Assembly: GCA_964017125.1 (NCBI GenBank)
Contig: OZ024915.1
Coordinates: 72,670,032-72,734,031 of the forward strand
Origin: Flabesymbios commensalis
Lineage: Eukaryota; Annelida; Polychaeta; Terebellida; Flabelligeridae
Direction: 5' to 3'
Length of the DNA: 64,000 nt
Position numbers and translations under genes: made by a program. This document shows positions 10,258 through 20,443 of the stretch, piece after piece (the stretch's first letter is position 1; every line of letters starts with the position of its first letter). The notes under the pieces are model-generated. The model did not search any database. It was not told the DNA's origin and was given only the letters and a program-made list of their open reading frames with translations.

Positions 10258-10717
10258 TACATCATCCAACTCCAGGTCACTGCTGGGCCTACGTCACAGA
10301 CGGTGGCCTGATGGTAAGCCATCTTTCAGAAAATTGCTGTTGCGCCAGAAGCAATTTGGGACAGCTTCCTGAGACGCCGGCCAGGCTCTGTAGCCAAATT
10401 GTTTAATGGTGGAGTCGAATTCGCAGCCACGGTGTAGGATATTGGCTGAATTGGGTTGGCAAATCACGGATTTTTTTTTTGCAGCTCCGAACTACTATTC
10501 TGCCGCGCAAAACCAAAAGGCAGTAACTCCTTATACATGGAAAATGAAAAGGCAATTTTAGGTTGTCCAACATTATTGCTTAACACGTTTAATTTATATA
10601 AATGTATAACATCGATCAATGGTTGAAAATCATTTATTAATTATAATTACATTTCCTATCTTGCCGGACGTTTTGATCACTCCGAATACCTGCCAGATCG
10701 GTGCTCAGCTTGTTTTT

Positions 10718-10975
10718 CCAGCTCACTCGTAATGATCCAGTATTGTGGCGATCCTCCGTGACCGAGAAGTAGTATGTACACTCGACCTCAAACAGCCAGA
10801 ATTCGAATTTCAAATCCTGTGACAGGAGGCAGTGTCATCTGATCATTTCACCCTCCGTATGAGGTTATCCTGGCCCAGCTAGGGCTCTATATGCACAAAT
10901 GTAGCAAAAGTTCCATTCAATCATTTGTCAATTAATGAATTTATTCATTTACTCATTTATTCATTTTTTATTTGT
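10718..10975 (+). mobile_element. SINE, 5'-truncated
   Basis: Starts in the spacer between the heads (CCAGCTCACTCGTAATGATC) and keeps head 2 (GTGACCGAGAAGTAG, GAATTCGAATTTC), the core and an ATTC/ATTT-rich tail that extends into a short microsatellite (10930-10975). Confidence 0.7.
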
Positions 10976-11021
10976 ACAATCTTAGTCATAGTAAAGTCAT
11001 ACATCCTGGAATAATTTTCGG

Positions 11022-11102
11022 AACAAACAAACAAACAAACAAACAAACAAACAAACAAACAAACAAACAAACAAACAAACAAACAAAACAAACAAACAAA
11101 AT
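11022..11102. repeat. (AAAC)n microsatellite
   Basis: About 18 uninterrupted ACAA units with one AAACAAAAC interruption near the end, followed by an ATTTTTTGTTT run. Confidence 0.95.
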
Positions 11103-11388
11103 TTTTTGTTTAGTTGTTCGTTCGTCACGATTATATTCAATTGACAAACTAAAAACATTCTTACAATTATTGTGCCTACATCTGATTGCTTGTAGCTATT
11201 GTAAGTCCAGGTGTCAGAGCTCTGTGGATGCCCAGTGGCTGTGTAGCTCCATATTCATGGATTCAGTTGGTGAGAGGAGATGACAGTTTAATGTGGAGCA
11301 CACTGATCCCGAGACATGCCTATACACAAATTGGATCCTGAACCGGCCACTTGATCTGCCCGCTGCCAGGCAAAGTCATAAGTCTCAA

Positions 11389-12803
11389 ATAAGTCACAAA
11401 TGGGGCTGTACAGGCCCAAACCCAGAGACCACTGTGAAAGGTTACAACCCACAAATGGGGCTGTACAGGTCCAAACCCAGAGACCACTGTGAAAGGTTAC
11501 AACCCACAAATGGGGCTGTACAGGCCCAAGCCCAGAGACCACTGTGAAAGGTTACAACCCACCAATGGGGCTGTACAGGCCCAAACCCAGAGACCACCGT
11601 GAAAGGTTACAACACACAAATGGGGCTGGACAACCCCAAACCCAGAGACCACTGTGAAAGGTTACAACCCACACATGGGGCTGGACAACCCCAAACCCAG
11701 AGACCACTGTGAAAGGTTACAACCCACAAATGGGGCTGGACAACCCCAAACCCAGAGACCACTGTGAAAGGTTACAACACACAAATGGGGCTGGACAACC
11801 CCAAACCCAGAGACCACTGTGAAAGGTTACAACCCACAAATGGGGCTGGACAACCCCAAACCCAGAGACCACTGTGAAAGGTTACAACCCACAAATGGGG
11901 CTGGACAACCCCAAACCCAGAGACCACTGTGAAAGGTTACAACCCACAAATGGGGCTGGACAACCCCAAACCCAGAGACCACTGTGAAAGGTTACAACCC
12001 ACAAATGGGGCTGGACAACCCCAAACCCAGAGACCACTGTGAAAGGTTACAACCCACACATGGGGCTGGACAACCCCAAACCCAGAGACCACTGTGAAAG
12101 GTTACAACCCACAAATGGGGCTGGACAACCCCAAACCCAGAGACCACTGTGAAAGGTTACAACCCACAAATGGGGCTGGACAACCCCAAACCCAGAGACC
12201 ACTGTGAAAGGTTACAACCCACACATGGGGCTGGACAACCCCAAACCCAGAGACCACTGTGAAAGGTTACAACCCACAAATGGGGCTGGACAACCCCAAA
12301 CCCAGAGACCACTGTGAAAGGTTACAACCCACAAATGGGGCTGGACAACTCCAAACCCAGAGACCACTGTGAAAGGTTACAACCCACAAATGGGGCTGGA
12401 CAACCCCAAACCCAGAGACCACTGTGAAAGGTTACAACCCACAAATGGGGCTGGACAACCCCAAACCCAGAGACCACTGTGAAAGGTTACAACCCACAAA
12501 TGGGGCTGGACAACCCCAAACCCAGAGACCACTGTGAAAGGTTACAACCCACACATGGGGCTGGACAACCCCAAACCCAGAGACCACTGTGAAAGGTTAC
12601 AACCCACAAATGGGGCTGGACAACCCCAAACCCAGAGACCACTGTGAAAGGTTACAACCCACAAATGGGGCTGGACAACCCCAAACCCAGAGACCACTGT
12701 GAAAGGTTACAACCCACAAATGGGGCTGGACAACCCCAAACCCAGAGACCACTGTGAAAGGTTACAACCCACAAATGGGGCTGGACAACCCCAAACCCAG
12801 CCA
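11389..12803 (+). repeat. 55-bp minisatellite, 26 units
   Basis: Unit: ACAAATGGGGCTGGACAACC, CCAAACCCAGAGACCACTGT, GAAAGGTTACAACCC. TGGGGCTG recurs every 55 bases from 11401 to 12776. The first four units carry GCTGTACAGG in place of GCTGGACAAC; the rest are nearly identical, with an ACACAT variant in units starting at 11672, 12057, 12222 and 12552. Confidence 0.98.
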
Positions 12804-12830
12804 CAGACCAGTGTCAGCGCTTACAATGTA

Positions 12831-12936
12831 ACAAACATAAAACGTTAACCCAATGTTGATTTGATGTTGGGTCGACGTCATGGACGTTGGTCCAACATCA
12901 AATCAACATTGGGTCAATGTCTGGTTTTTACTGGGA
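12831..12936. mobile_element. Family A palindromic MITE
   Basis: Arms AACCCAATGTTGATTTGATG and CATCAAATCAACATTGGGT around a GTCGACGTCATGGACG centre; the right end GTCTGGTTTTTACTGGGA is a decayed family terminus. It abuts the end of the 55-bp array. Confidence 0.75.
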
Positions 12937-12961
12937 ATCGAGCAAACATAATGCATTTATC

Positions 12962-13023
12962 CTATGCTGGCGTAATGTTGGGCCAGCGTCGCAAACGGTG
13001 GCCCAACATTAAGCCAGGATGGG
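12962..13023. mobile_element. Family A palindromic MITE, core only
   Basis: GCGTAATGTTGGGCCAGCG, TCGCAAACGGTGGCCCAACA, TTAAGCCAGGATGGG. The termini are absent. Confidence 0.65.
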
Positions 13024-13077
13024 ACGAGTGTGATAACGTGTCAGACATTACAGCGGAGAATCTAGTGCTCACATGAT

Positions 13078-13400
13078 AAAAATAAATGAAATGAAATGAA
13101 TCGGGCTTTAGGCCACCTTTGTGCACATATAGGCTAAACTGGGACAGGAGAACCTCCTGAGGATGGTGAGATGATTGAGATGACACTGTCCTCCAGACAC
13201 AGGATTCGAAATTCGAGCCCTGGCGGTCTGAGGCCGAGCACGCTACCTCTCGGTCGCGGAGGCTCCCCACAATACTGACTTTCACACGTGGATGGGGAAG
13301 AAACATTTTTGTTTCTTTCAAACCGCCGAGACCGGGAACCGAACCCCAAACTCTGGCGTGAAAGGCAGCGGTGCTAACCACTACCCTAGGGCCCCCGCCC
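13078..13400 (-). mobile_element. Dimeric SINE, full length, 11-bp target duplication
   Basis: Minus-strand copy of the element at 61217-61529, including head 1 of the GGGTAGTGGTTAGCACCG type and an ATTTC tail. GCTCACATGAT at 13067-13077 and 13401-13411 is the target duplication. Confidence 0.9.
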
Positions 13401-13511
13401 GCTCACATGATGAAGTAGTGGTGATTGACATATTCCCAAATGACGGGTTTCTCTGTTAAACTCAATGACCTCGACCTCCTTTGTTTTCACTGAGCTGGCT
13501 AATACAATGAA

Positions 13512-13712
13512 CTATGAGGGGGTTTCTTATATAACCTTGTTTTCACCGAGTGACGTCACGGCGTTTTACAGAATGAAGTATGGGGAAGGGGGTGTTATAT
13601 AACCTTATTTTCACCAAGTGACGTCACTGCGTTTTACAGAATGAAGTATGGGGGGGGGGGAGGGGGTGTTATATAACCTTGTTTTCACCGAGTGACGTCA
13701 TTACGTTTCACA
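13512..13712 (+). repeat. Three tandem ~70-bp units, each with a full CRE palindrome
   Basis: Each unit reads TTATATAACCTTGTTTTCAC, CGAGTGACGTCACGGCGTTT, TACAGAATGAAGTATG plus a variable G run. The 8-mer TGACGTCA lies at 13551, 13619 and 13693. TGACGTCA is the consensus CREB/ATF site; any function here is inference. Confidence 0.8.
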
Positions 13713-14295
13713 GACACTGTAGTACCGAAGTCTCATGAATAAATTGATTATCATCAGGACAGAAACTATTAAATAATATGTATGGCTCAGTAAATGGCAC
13801 AGTATATGATTATTCTGTTATTCGGTGATGTAGGGAATATCGTGATACACCCTATGTTGAAGCTGCAGTATACCATTTGTTCAGGGAGAACGAGTCTATT
13901 CCTGCTGACTTTTACCACTGACATCAATCCTTATGTAGCGCAACAACAATGACGCACAGCCAGATGGATTGTTGTCGAGCGGACCTTATCTTTACACTGA
14001 TATTTAAGTGATTGTGACCGGATCTCATTTATAGATTTCGTGTGGCGTATCCAATATATACATGATCCTAAATAAGAGGTTGCATGTCTTACGGAGTCCG
14101 ACTTGACGCAATAATATGGACAAACTTGATTAAACTAATTCATAGACACTCCCACGAGATGGAGGACTCGATAATGCTATGACAGCAAACAATAGACCAA
14201 CATCCAGTCACCAGCATTAATCAATTTGTGGGCATGTGTTAGAATATGTTTTACAGTCTAATGTCATAGTAATATTGTCTTGTTATGAACACTAT
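13713..14295. other. No gene or repeat recognised
   Basis: Single-copy-looking AT-rich sequence about 0.6-1.2 kb before the first visible exon. No upstream exon with a phase-1 donor could be recognised. Confidence 0.4.
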
Positions 14296-14440
14296 TAACT
14301 CTTTCAGTGTGTGGATCTGACGTCTTTAGAGTAAACAAAGAAAGAGTAAAATATTTATAATGGCCGTGGACCCATAACATAGGTATTCAAATGAAGCAGA
14401 AAGAGCTAATATTTATGATGATTTCAAGTGTTGAACATCT
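14296..14440 (-). mobile_element. Family B MITE, partial
   Basis: TTAACTCTTTCAGTGTGTGG, then GACGTCTTTAGA, GTGGACCCATAACATAGGTA, AAAGAGCTAATATTTATGAT. Truncated where a hairpin begins. Confidence 0.65.
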
Positions 14441-14443
14441 TTA

Positions 14444-14513
14444 TCTCAGCACAAGTCACTACATCAAGCCCTCGCCTAAAGGCTCTGGCTTGATGTAGTG
14501 ACTTGTGCTGAGA
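14444..14513. repeat. 70-bp palindrome with perfect 27-bp arms
   Basis: TCTCAGCACAAGTCACTACA TCAAGCC on the left pairs exactly with the right arm, around a 16-base loop (CTCGCCTAAAGGCTCT). No second copy was seen. Confidence 0.9.
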
Positions 14514-14635
14514 TGAGTCCATCTCGCCTTTCCAACGATGCCGTATGCATGTGGCATGTGGCAATAGCTGAGACGCCGGGGGTAGAGTATCACACTTGGT
14601 CCAGCCATTCAATAATAAATATACATTCAATAATC

Positions 14636-14717
14636 CAATGGGCACACACAAGACGTTGTTGCGACGTTGCATCAACGTCATTGATTCAATGTGGCAACGA
14701 CGTCGTGTGCCCAGTGG
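14636..14717. repeat. Palindrome with TGGGCACAC ends
   Basis: TGGGCACACACAAGACGTTG at left and CAACGACGTCGTGTGCCCA at right with TTGATT near the centre. It resembles family A in layout but has different ends. Confidence 0.65.
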
Positions 14718-14932
14718 GAACAGCCTGACTTTGAAAGTGTACATAGATAATAAATAAATAAATAGATAATAAATATATATTTATTGACGACCCGAAGTCT
14801 ATGTGGAGATTATGCTATACAGTGTATAATATAAAAAATATATATATATCTATTTACAGGAATATTAAAGAAAATAATTACATGAAATATGCACCACAGC
14901 CATCACTCATGTTCGTCTCTATTGTGTTCCAG

Positions 14933-15140
14933 ATATCAGCAGATGTAATTTCACCAGTACTGGAGATGAATTTCAGAACGGGTTTTTTGGTCCAACCACT
15001 CTGAGATCTCCCATGGTTGTGAGTGCGATGCTGAGACAGCCCCTCTTCTGTTATTATTCTTTCCGGGGCGTCCTCGGACAGAGAGTAACGATCCACGTAC
15101 AGTCCTTGTATCTGGGAAGCTTTAACAATGAGGACAGCAG
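14933..15140 (+). CDS. Multi-CUB protein, exon a: first half of CUB domain 1
   Basis: First recognisable exon of the only host gene here. The acceptor GTTCGTCTCTATTGTGTTCCAG precedes it and a consensus donor CAG|GTGAGT follows. It starts with two bases completing a codon (incoming phase 1), gives 68 codons without a stop and ends in phase 2. The product begins ISRCNFTSTGDEFQNGFFGP and continues to PLFCYYSFRGVLGQRV then TIHVQSLYLGSFNNED. The conserved first cysteine (RC), the G-F/P strand, the FCYYSF cysteine-aromatic motif and the GQRVTI strand are CUB hallmarks; the usual SPxYPxxYP loop is replaced by TTLRSPMVVSAML, so the loop is atypical. It joins in frame to 56093. Earlier exons, including any signal peptide, were not found and are probably upstream of the window. 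Confidence 0.75.
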
Positions 15141-15173
15141 GTGAGTCGACTCATGTTTGAATTATATTCACAG

Positions 15174-15271
15174 CGGTTGCTCTAAATGCTATGTATGCGG
15201 TTAGTCGAGATGGCCATCTGGCCATCTCGACCAATCGCACGCATAGGATTTAGATCACCCGCTTCGAAAGT
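15174..15271. mobile_element. Family G palindrome
   Basis: GCGGTTGCTCTAAATGCTAT and its partner GCATAGGATTTAGATCACCC flank GTCGAGATGGCCATCTGGCC ATCTCGACC. It lies 33 bases downstream of the exon a donor. Confidence 0.75.
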
Positions 15272-15789
15272 ACCATGTCTGTAACAAAATGACAAACAGT
15301 TTACTGTTACTGCTGTTTGCTTTGCACGACAGTGTATGTGTGAGACAATTCAAATTTTTATATATTCTTATTTGAGAATGCTTGGAACAATGACGACCAC
15401 TTTAGGTGTCATGATTAGGGGTCATGATTTAATGTTTAAACACTAGAACCCTTAATGAAATCAGCGGCTTTACTATTTTTATCTACCCAATTACCTACAA
15501 TACATATATAACATTGGCAATGACATTGGTAAAGACACCAAACACAAATGCCAATTTGCTCATTTTCCGACCAAGACAATATATAGGTAAAAAATGATAT
15601 AAAAATGGAATAAATATTGTCATCTGGGCGATAAAGGGTGGTATGCATGGCATATATATGACCCTATAATACCAAGGTGACGATTTACAAATTAAGGGTC
15701 AGCGTCCCCTTGTTTATACATAAGGTACAGGCAGATATAAGGTACAGGCTTGCATGTAGAATATTTCTCGAAATCAGCCTAAATAGTCT
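15272..15789. other. Family D half-palindrome, otherwise nothing
   Basis: 15299-15335 carries TGTTACTGCTGTTTGCTTTG, one arm of family D. The remainder is AT-rich with no recognised feature. Confidence 0.45.
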
Positions 15790-16140
15790 GTCCAACGGTG
15801 GAGCATTGTCCAAAATGAAAGTTAGCTTTTCGTTGATTACTCAATCGATTTTCTTGACATTTTGTAAACACTATTTTCTAGTCATTTTTCGACCATTTTA
15901 CATCTAGTCAGTTTCTAATAATGCCACCCCTTCTATAAACCCATTAGCTTCATTCCGGTTTATTCTCAACATTGTGTTACTTGACATATGGTCTGAACAT
16001 TAAAATACTTACTTCGAAATATTCAGGGTTGTTGAAGAATGAGTAGATAATAATCTTTGGAAAAGTTGGTGAAAATCGCTTAAGAATTGATTGAGTAATC
16101 AACAAAAAGGTAACTTTCATTTTGGACCAACGCTGACAGA
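15790..16140. mobile_element. Inverted-repeat element (family M)
   Basis: GTCCAAAATGAAAGTTAGCT and TTTCGTTGATTACTCAATCG at left match, inverted, CGATTGAGTAATC-like ATTGATTGAGTAATCAAC and AACTTTCATTTTGGACCAAC at right, about 250 bp apart. A diverged piece of one arm occurs near 23725 and 47760. Confidence 0.6.
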
Positions 16141-16155
16141 TAATAGCAACATATG

Positions 16156-16229
16156 GACCTCTAGCAGCTAAAGTGTCATTTGTGCCACTCAAATGAGTGG
16201 CACAAATGACACTTCAGCTGCTAGAGGTC
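16156..16229. repeat. 74-bp near-perfect palindrome
   Basis: GACCTCTAGCAGCTAAAGTG through GCCACTCA pairs with TGAGTGGC through GCTGCTAGAGGTC with one mismatch and an AA spacer. It abuts the family M element. Confidence 0.9.
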
Positions 16230-16633
16230 ACCACGTTGAGCTGACTGTCCGGGAGGAGATTACACGCCTCAGCGAGGCCTCATCACGAAACAAATGCCGG
16301 CCATTTATCACGTTAAACTGTGGTTATTAGGCGGCCTTGAGCGTAGAATTGGTGACTGCAATTATGGGGGATGTGGATATGAAGGAGCCCCTAAGGGCCA
16401 TCATCTGATCCTGAGGATGTGTTAAGGAGAAACCCATTTGTTCACAGATCAACTGGGGTATCACACAGATCGCTGAGATTTATACCCGGAATACCGTATG
16501 TTTGCTGCATAACGTTTAAAGGGAATCAGTACTGTTCTACGGTTCTATAAGAGCGAATGAATAAATGGACGAATGGATGAATAATTTCAAAGAGAAATGA
16601 GCATTACATTTTCAAAATTTGCATATATTTCGA
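16230..16633. other. No feature recognised; moderately GC-rich
   Basis: Single-copy-looking sequence without a splice-bounded open segment. Confidence 0.4.
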
Positions 16634-16840
16634 AATTTAAAGGTGATCTATCACCCCTTATATAGTATGAATAATTATGTCCTTATATGGGGTGATTGGC
16701 TATCATGTGACCCTCTCAGAGGGTCACATGATAGCCAATCACCCCATATAAGGAAACTCTTGTGCCCCATTTTGTGGCAACTTTGATTTATTTGTCACAA
16801 AATTATTCATACTATATAAGGGGTGATAGATCACTTTTAA
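16634..16840. mobile_element. Family K long-inverted-repeat element, TTAA ends
   Basis: Termini AGGTGATCTATCACCCCTTA and TAAGGGGTGATAGATCACTT form the outer arms. An inner palindrome CCTTATATGGGGTGATTGGC to its complement spans 16681-16753. TTTAA lies at the left and TTTTAA at the right boundary, consistent with TTAA insertion. Confidence 0.8.
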
Positions 16841-17352
16841 GATTTTTTAGCTACATGGTGTTAGAATGTTTTATCAATTTGAAATTGTCGTCCGCGATAG
16901 CGAGTCACAACTTCAAGTAGGCTCTGGGAAAAATTAAATTTTGGTAAAATTTCAGGTATGTAAAAAAATTAATAAATGTTAACGTGGGGCTCTAAGGGTT
17001 AGCATGTCCCCTGATATCCCTAGGCCACCAGATGTACAAATGTATATCATGGTATCGCCTCCGTTTCACGCAATGCGTCAAGGTTTGATTTTTGAATCGA
17101 ACCATATAATACACTCCCCTAATATCGCCATCTTTAGCGCATAGTACATGCACTGTAATGTAATAATACATTTATTATAGAAACTGGACAGCCGTTACTA
17201 GCCACTAGCCAGCTCCTAACAAAAAATACATGTACAATTGTCCATTTCCCACTAAATGTATTAAACGAAGGAAACACCGAGGCATCGAACTTATTGAAAA
17301 CAGGATACGTTACTCGGATTTTGGTTTGCTGTTGTCCAATTTCCTGTGACAC

Positions 17353-17563
17353 TGGTCCAGCATTAAGCCAACATTGATACAGTGTGTCGTATGGGATGAG
17401 ACTTGTTTCTTTTTTGTTGATTACGACACGCCTGAAATGACACCTCTGGGAGAAGACCACCACAGAAAGCACGATATATTTAGACAGTGTCAGTTTAATG
17501 TTGGACCAGCGTCTGCGGCGCTGGCCCAACATTAAACATTGTGTAGACATCTCGTTTTTGCTA
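17353..17563. mobile_element. Two family A fragments
   Basis: 17353-17396 is a right-half fragment (CAGCATTAAGCCAACATTGA). 17471-17563 is a near-complete copy with TTTAATGTTGGACCAGCGTC, TGCGGCGCTGGCCCAACATT and the terminus ACATCTCGTTTTTGCTAG. Confidence 0.65.
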
Positions 17564-17624
17564 GTACTCTTGGAATCAGCTCGTCATCCTTCGGAATCGA
17601 TGGCACAATCCTGTGGTTGTCTGA

Positions 17625-17830
17625 CCTACGGATCCCTAACCTGCAGAGGACCACCCCGCACGGATCGGCTCCTGGCCGGAGTCCGGGGCGGTCCGGGCCG
17701 GTCCGGAGCGGCCAGGCGGGGTGGGAATTTACCCCCACTCGTACCACCCCGCACGGATCCCCGCCTGTCTGACCCGCCCAGAGTCCCGGTGCGGCCAGGC
17801 GAGAGGGGGATCACCCCCGCGTTGAATTAA
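17625..17830. other. Isolated CpG-rich segment
   Basis: About 200 bp of strongly GC- and CpG-rich sequence with internal repeats: CACCCCGCACGGATC occurs twice (about 17652 and 17745) and GGCCAGGCGGGG / GGCCAGGCGAGAGGGG twice. Open frames exist on both strands, as expected for stop-poor GC-rich DNA. Family unknown; a transposable-element piece is the simplest reading. Confidence 0.6.
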
Positions 17831-18067
17831 AGACAAGTGCCGCTTTTAATTTGACGTGATCTTTGCTATCACGCCAGCAATCACTGCCCGTATTTACATG
17901 TTGCAATCTGAGGGTAGACTGGGTATGAGAGGATGCACTGAACAACTGGCAGGGTCGAGTTTAATGTTGCGTCTTAGGGAACGTAGGCCTATGTCATCGT
18001 AGATAGGCCTAAGTCACTATTTTATACTAACCATGTGATCTCATATTTAATCAGATTATAACATTTA

Positions 18068-18240
18068 AAGTCGATCACCGCATTAAAAGAAATAATAAAT
18101 TATACTGTCCGTAGACCCATAACATAGGTATTTAAATTAAGCCGAAATAGCTAACTAGGACATTTGTGATGATTTCAAATTGAAAAAAACCTTTCGTTTT
18201 CATGGTTTGTATAAAAATGGTTCAGTGCTGTAAGGGTTAA
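18068..18240 (-). mobile_element. Family B MITE, partial
   Basis: AAAGTCGATCACCGCATTAA at left, GTAGACCCATAACATAGGTA in the middle and the terminus CAGTGCTGTAAGGGTTAA at right. The palindromic core is lost. Confidence 0.75.
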
Positions 18241-18419
18241 TCATTAAACGGTGTGTGTGTTTGGACAAAAAAACCAAGCAAAATCAGAACAGAGAAGAAG
18301 AAACACAAACTGGAAGAAATTTGTATAGTTTAATGTACATGTATACCTCTACCAGAACAGGGCCTTATTAACTAACACTACCTTAATAATGGGACGGTGT
18401 CAGAGATGCTTCTCCAACC

Positions 18420-18633
18420 TTAACCCTTAAAGCGCTGACATATTTTAATATAAGCCAAGAGAACAAAGTTTTGTCAATTTGAATTAAATGTCTTAGTCAT
18501 CTCTTGCCGCTTCATTTGAATACCGATGTTATGAGTGTACGGCTATTATACATATTTCATTCTTTCAGTGCGTGACCGCCTTTTGACGTCAGAATCTGAC
18601 GTCTAAACTCGAAATCCGCACAGAAAGGGTTAA
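18420..18633 (+). mobile_element. Family B MITE, both TTAA termini
   Basis: Begins TTAACCCTTAAAGCGCTGAC and ends CGCACAGAAAGGGTTAA; interior AATGTCTTAGTCATCTCTTG and CATTTGAATACCGATGTTAT. The core is reduced to one GACGTCAGAATCTGACGTC arm pair. Confidence 0.85.
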
Positions 18634-19139
18634 TGTCATATTAAGCCACCTGAAAAAATTAACGGTAGCGCATTCCATCACACCAAGGAAGAATTCCTCA
18701 TGTAGTGTAACTTAAGCTTATTAAATGGTATTCAATATTGTACCTGCAACGACATTTTTTTACATAAATGTTTTCATGTGCTTAAATTTATGTGCTTAAA
18801 CATGTAATTATATAACTGGAACAATTCACGGACGGTAGCGCATTTAGGGGTTTTGTCAAGTTAAAAAAAAAAATTCCGGGAAATTTTTGTGTTTTTTGTG
18901 TTTTTTGTGTCGTTTTCATATTTCCAATTGTTTCCCCAAAAAATAAAAAAAATGGATAGGCTGGTAGGTGGGTTTTGTCTGACCAATCCGAGTTTCTCTC
19001 GGATTTTTTGATTTTTTTTAACTTGATAAGACCCCTTAATAATATAATTGATTGATACATTTGAAGATCGGGACAGGTTTCACTTAGCCGCGGAATAATA
19101 GTAATATCCTGTGTACTGCCACGTATGACATATCACAGG
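18634..19139. other. No gene; inverted repeat around a T/A-rich segment
   Basis: AATTCACGGACGGTAGCGCA and TTTTGTCAAGTTAAAAAAAA at about 18820-18870 partly match, inverted, TTTTTTTAACTTGATAAGAC at about 19013, so 18850-19040 looks like another small inverted-repeat element. It is echoed at about 27030-27190 (GGGGTTTTCTAAAGTTGAAA ... ATCCGGGTTGGA). Confidence 0.45.
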
Positions 19140-19250
19140 TAGGACATCTGAGGCGGCTGACCTAGATCTTAGCCAGGTGATTGGTCGAGATGGCCATCTC
19201 GACCAACCACATGGCTAAGATCTGGGTCAGTGACTTTGAGAATACCGGAC
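19140..19250. mobile_element. Family G palindrome
   Basis: CTGACCTAGATCTTAGCCAG, GTGATTGGTCGAGATGGCCA, TCTCGACCAACCACATGGCT, AAGATCTGGGTCAGTG; outer GAGAATACC at right matches other copies. Confidence 0.8.
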
Positions 19251-19352
19251 ATCATTGATTGTGGCGGAATGACGGATCTGAGGAAGCAGAAGATGATCGA
19301 AAGCTTGCATACAATCAGAAGGGCGTATCGAGAATGTATTTGGAGTGTTCAA

Positions 19353-19880
19353 GTGTTTTTTTTCAATTTGAGATCATCATAAATGTCTTAGTTAACTCCT
19401 TCCGCTTCATTTGAATACTTATGTTATGGGTCTACGGTCATCATATTTTTTAGGGACGTCAAAATCTGACGTATATGGACGGACCCAGCTGTGAAAGGGG
19501 TAACCACATTATATATGATTAAAGTTCAGGTCAGTCCCTGTGAGCAAAGGGTAACCGCATTATATGGTTAAAAATGGTTCAACCTTACCACATAATACAC
19601 ACTCACCCTTTAAATCAGATTTATATCATCATTATTATATTTAACCCTTTCAGCGCGGAGACCGTCTATAGAAGTCAGAATCTGACGTCTTTAGACGTCA
19701 TTTTCTAAAGATGGTCTCCACACTAAAAGAATTAAAATATTTACAATGGTCGTAGACCAATAACATAGGTATTCAAATGAAGCGGAAAGAGTTAATTAAG
19801 ACATTTATGATGATTTCAAATTGCAAAAATCTTTGATCCCCATGGTTTATACACAAATATGTCAGTGTTGTAAGGGTAAT
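19353..19880. mobile_element. Two family B MITEs in opposite orientation
   Basis: 19353-19504 (+) lacks its left terminus but has TTCAATTTGAGATCATCATA and a decayed core. 19641-19880 (-) begins TTAACCCTTTCAGCGCGGAG, has the core palindrome TCTGACGTCTTTAGACGTCA and ends at TCAGTGTTGTAAGGGTAA. GGGTAACCGCATTATAT is repeated at about 19498 and 19547 between them. Confidence 0.75.
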
Positions 19881-19997
19881 CCCATTGCGTTCCAGTCTAA
19901 ATTATATTTTTTGAAAGTGCTATAATTTTCATATTTCTACAAAATTTTCAATGGCATGCAAGTCCCACCATGTGCAATCAGTAGGCTCGTATAGGTC

Positions 19998-20300
19998 TAC
20001 CTTTGCGCACACGTAGGCTACACTGAGCCAGGAGGACCACTGGCTTCTAATATGTATTACAAATCACTGACGAAAATCCTCTGATGAAGGTAGGATTAAT
20101 CAGATGACACTTTCCTCCAGACGCAGGATTCGAAACACGACGCCTGGAAATCCGAAGCAGGGGGTTTCACGAATCATTGAATTTTTACGAGTGCCCAGGG
20201 AAGAAACAGTTTGGTTTTGAAAACGTGAATGCCTGAGCGGATGACAAACCCTCTAATTTCGGCATGACATGAATTCTGCGTGACCACTGCACCAAGGCCC
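19998..20300 (-). mobile_element. SINE, old diverged copy
   Basis: The minus-strand SINE layout is readable (GCGCACACGTAGGCTACACT, GATTCGAAACACGACGCCTG, then a decayed head 1 with GACCACTGCACCAAGGCCCC) but heavily diverged, with a short insertion near 20050-20090. Confidence 0.65.
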
Positions 20301-20301
20301 C

Positions 20302-20404
20302 TATTCTCTTACAAGTTACGATATATCGTAGGCTACGGATTGGTCGAGATGGCCATCTCGACCAATCCGAAGCCTACGATATGTCGTAACTGGTACGAGA
20401 ATAC
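20302..20404. mobile_element. Family G palindrome, best-preserved copy
   Basis: TATTCTC... at left and GAGAATA at right are the termini; inner arms ACGATATATCGTAGGCTACG and CGAAGCCTACGATATGTCGT flank GATTGGTCGAGATGGCCATC and its complement. Confidence 0.85.
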
Positions 20405-20443
20405 GTACCCAGTCAGCAGTCACAAAGTCTAGTTTACATGGCG

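Noticed and set aside
5981-12803. CRISPR-like regular repeats
   Set aside because: The arrays have no unique spacers between conserved repeats, no cas genes, and lie in an intron-bearing animal genome.
14878-15096. 72-codon minus-strand frame over exon a
   Set aside because: Shadow of the plus-strand CUB exon, which has splice sites, phase fit and CUB residues.
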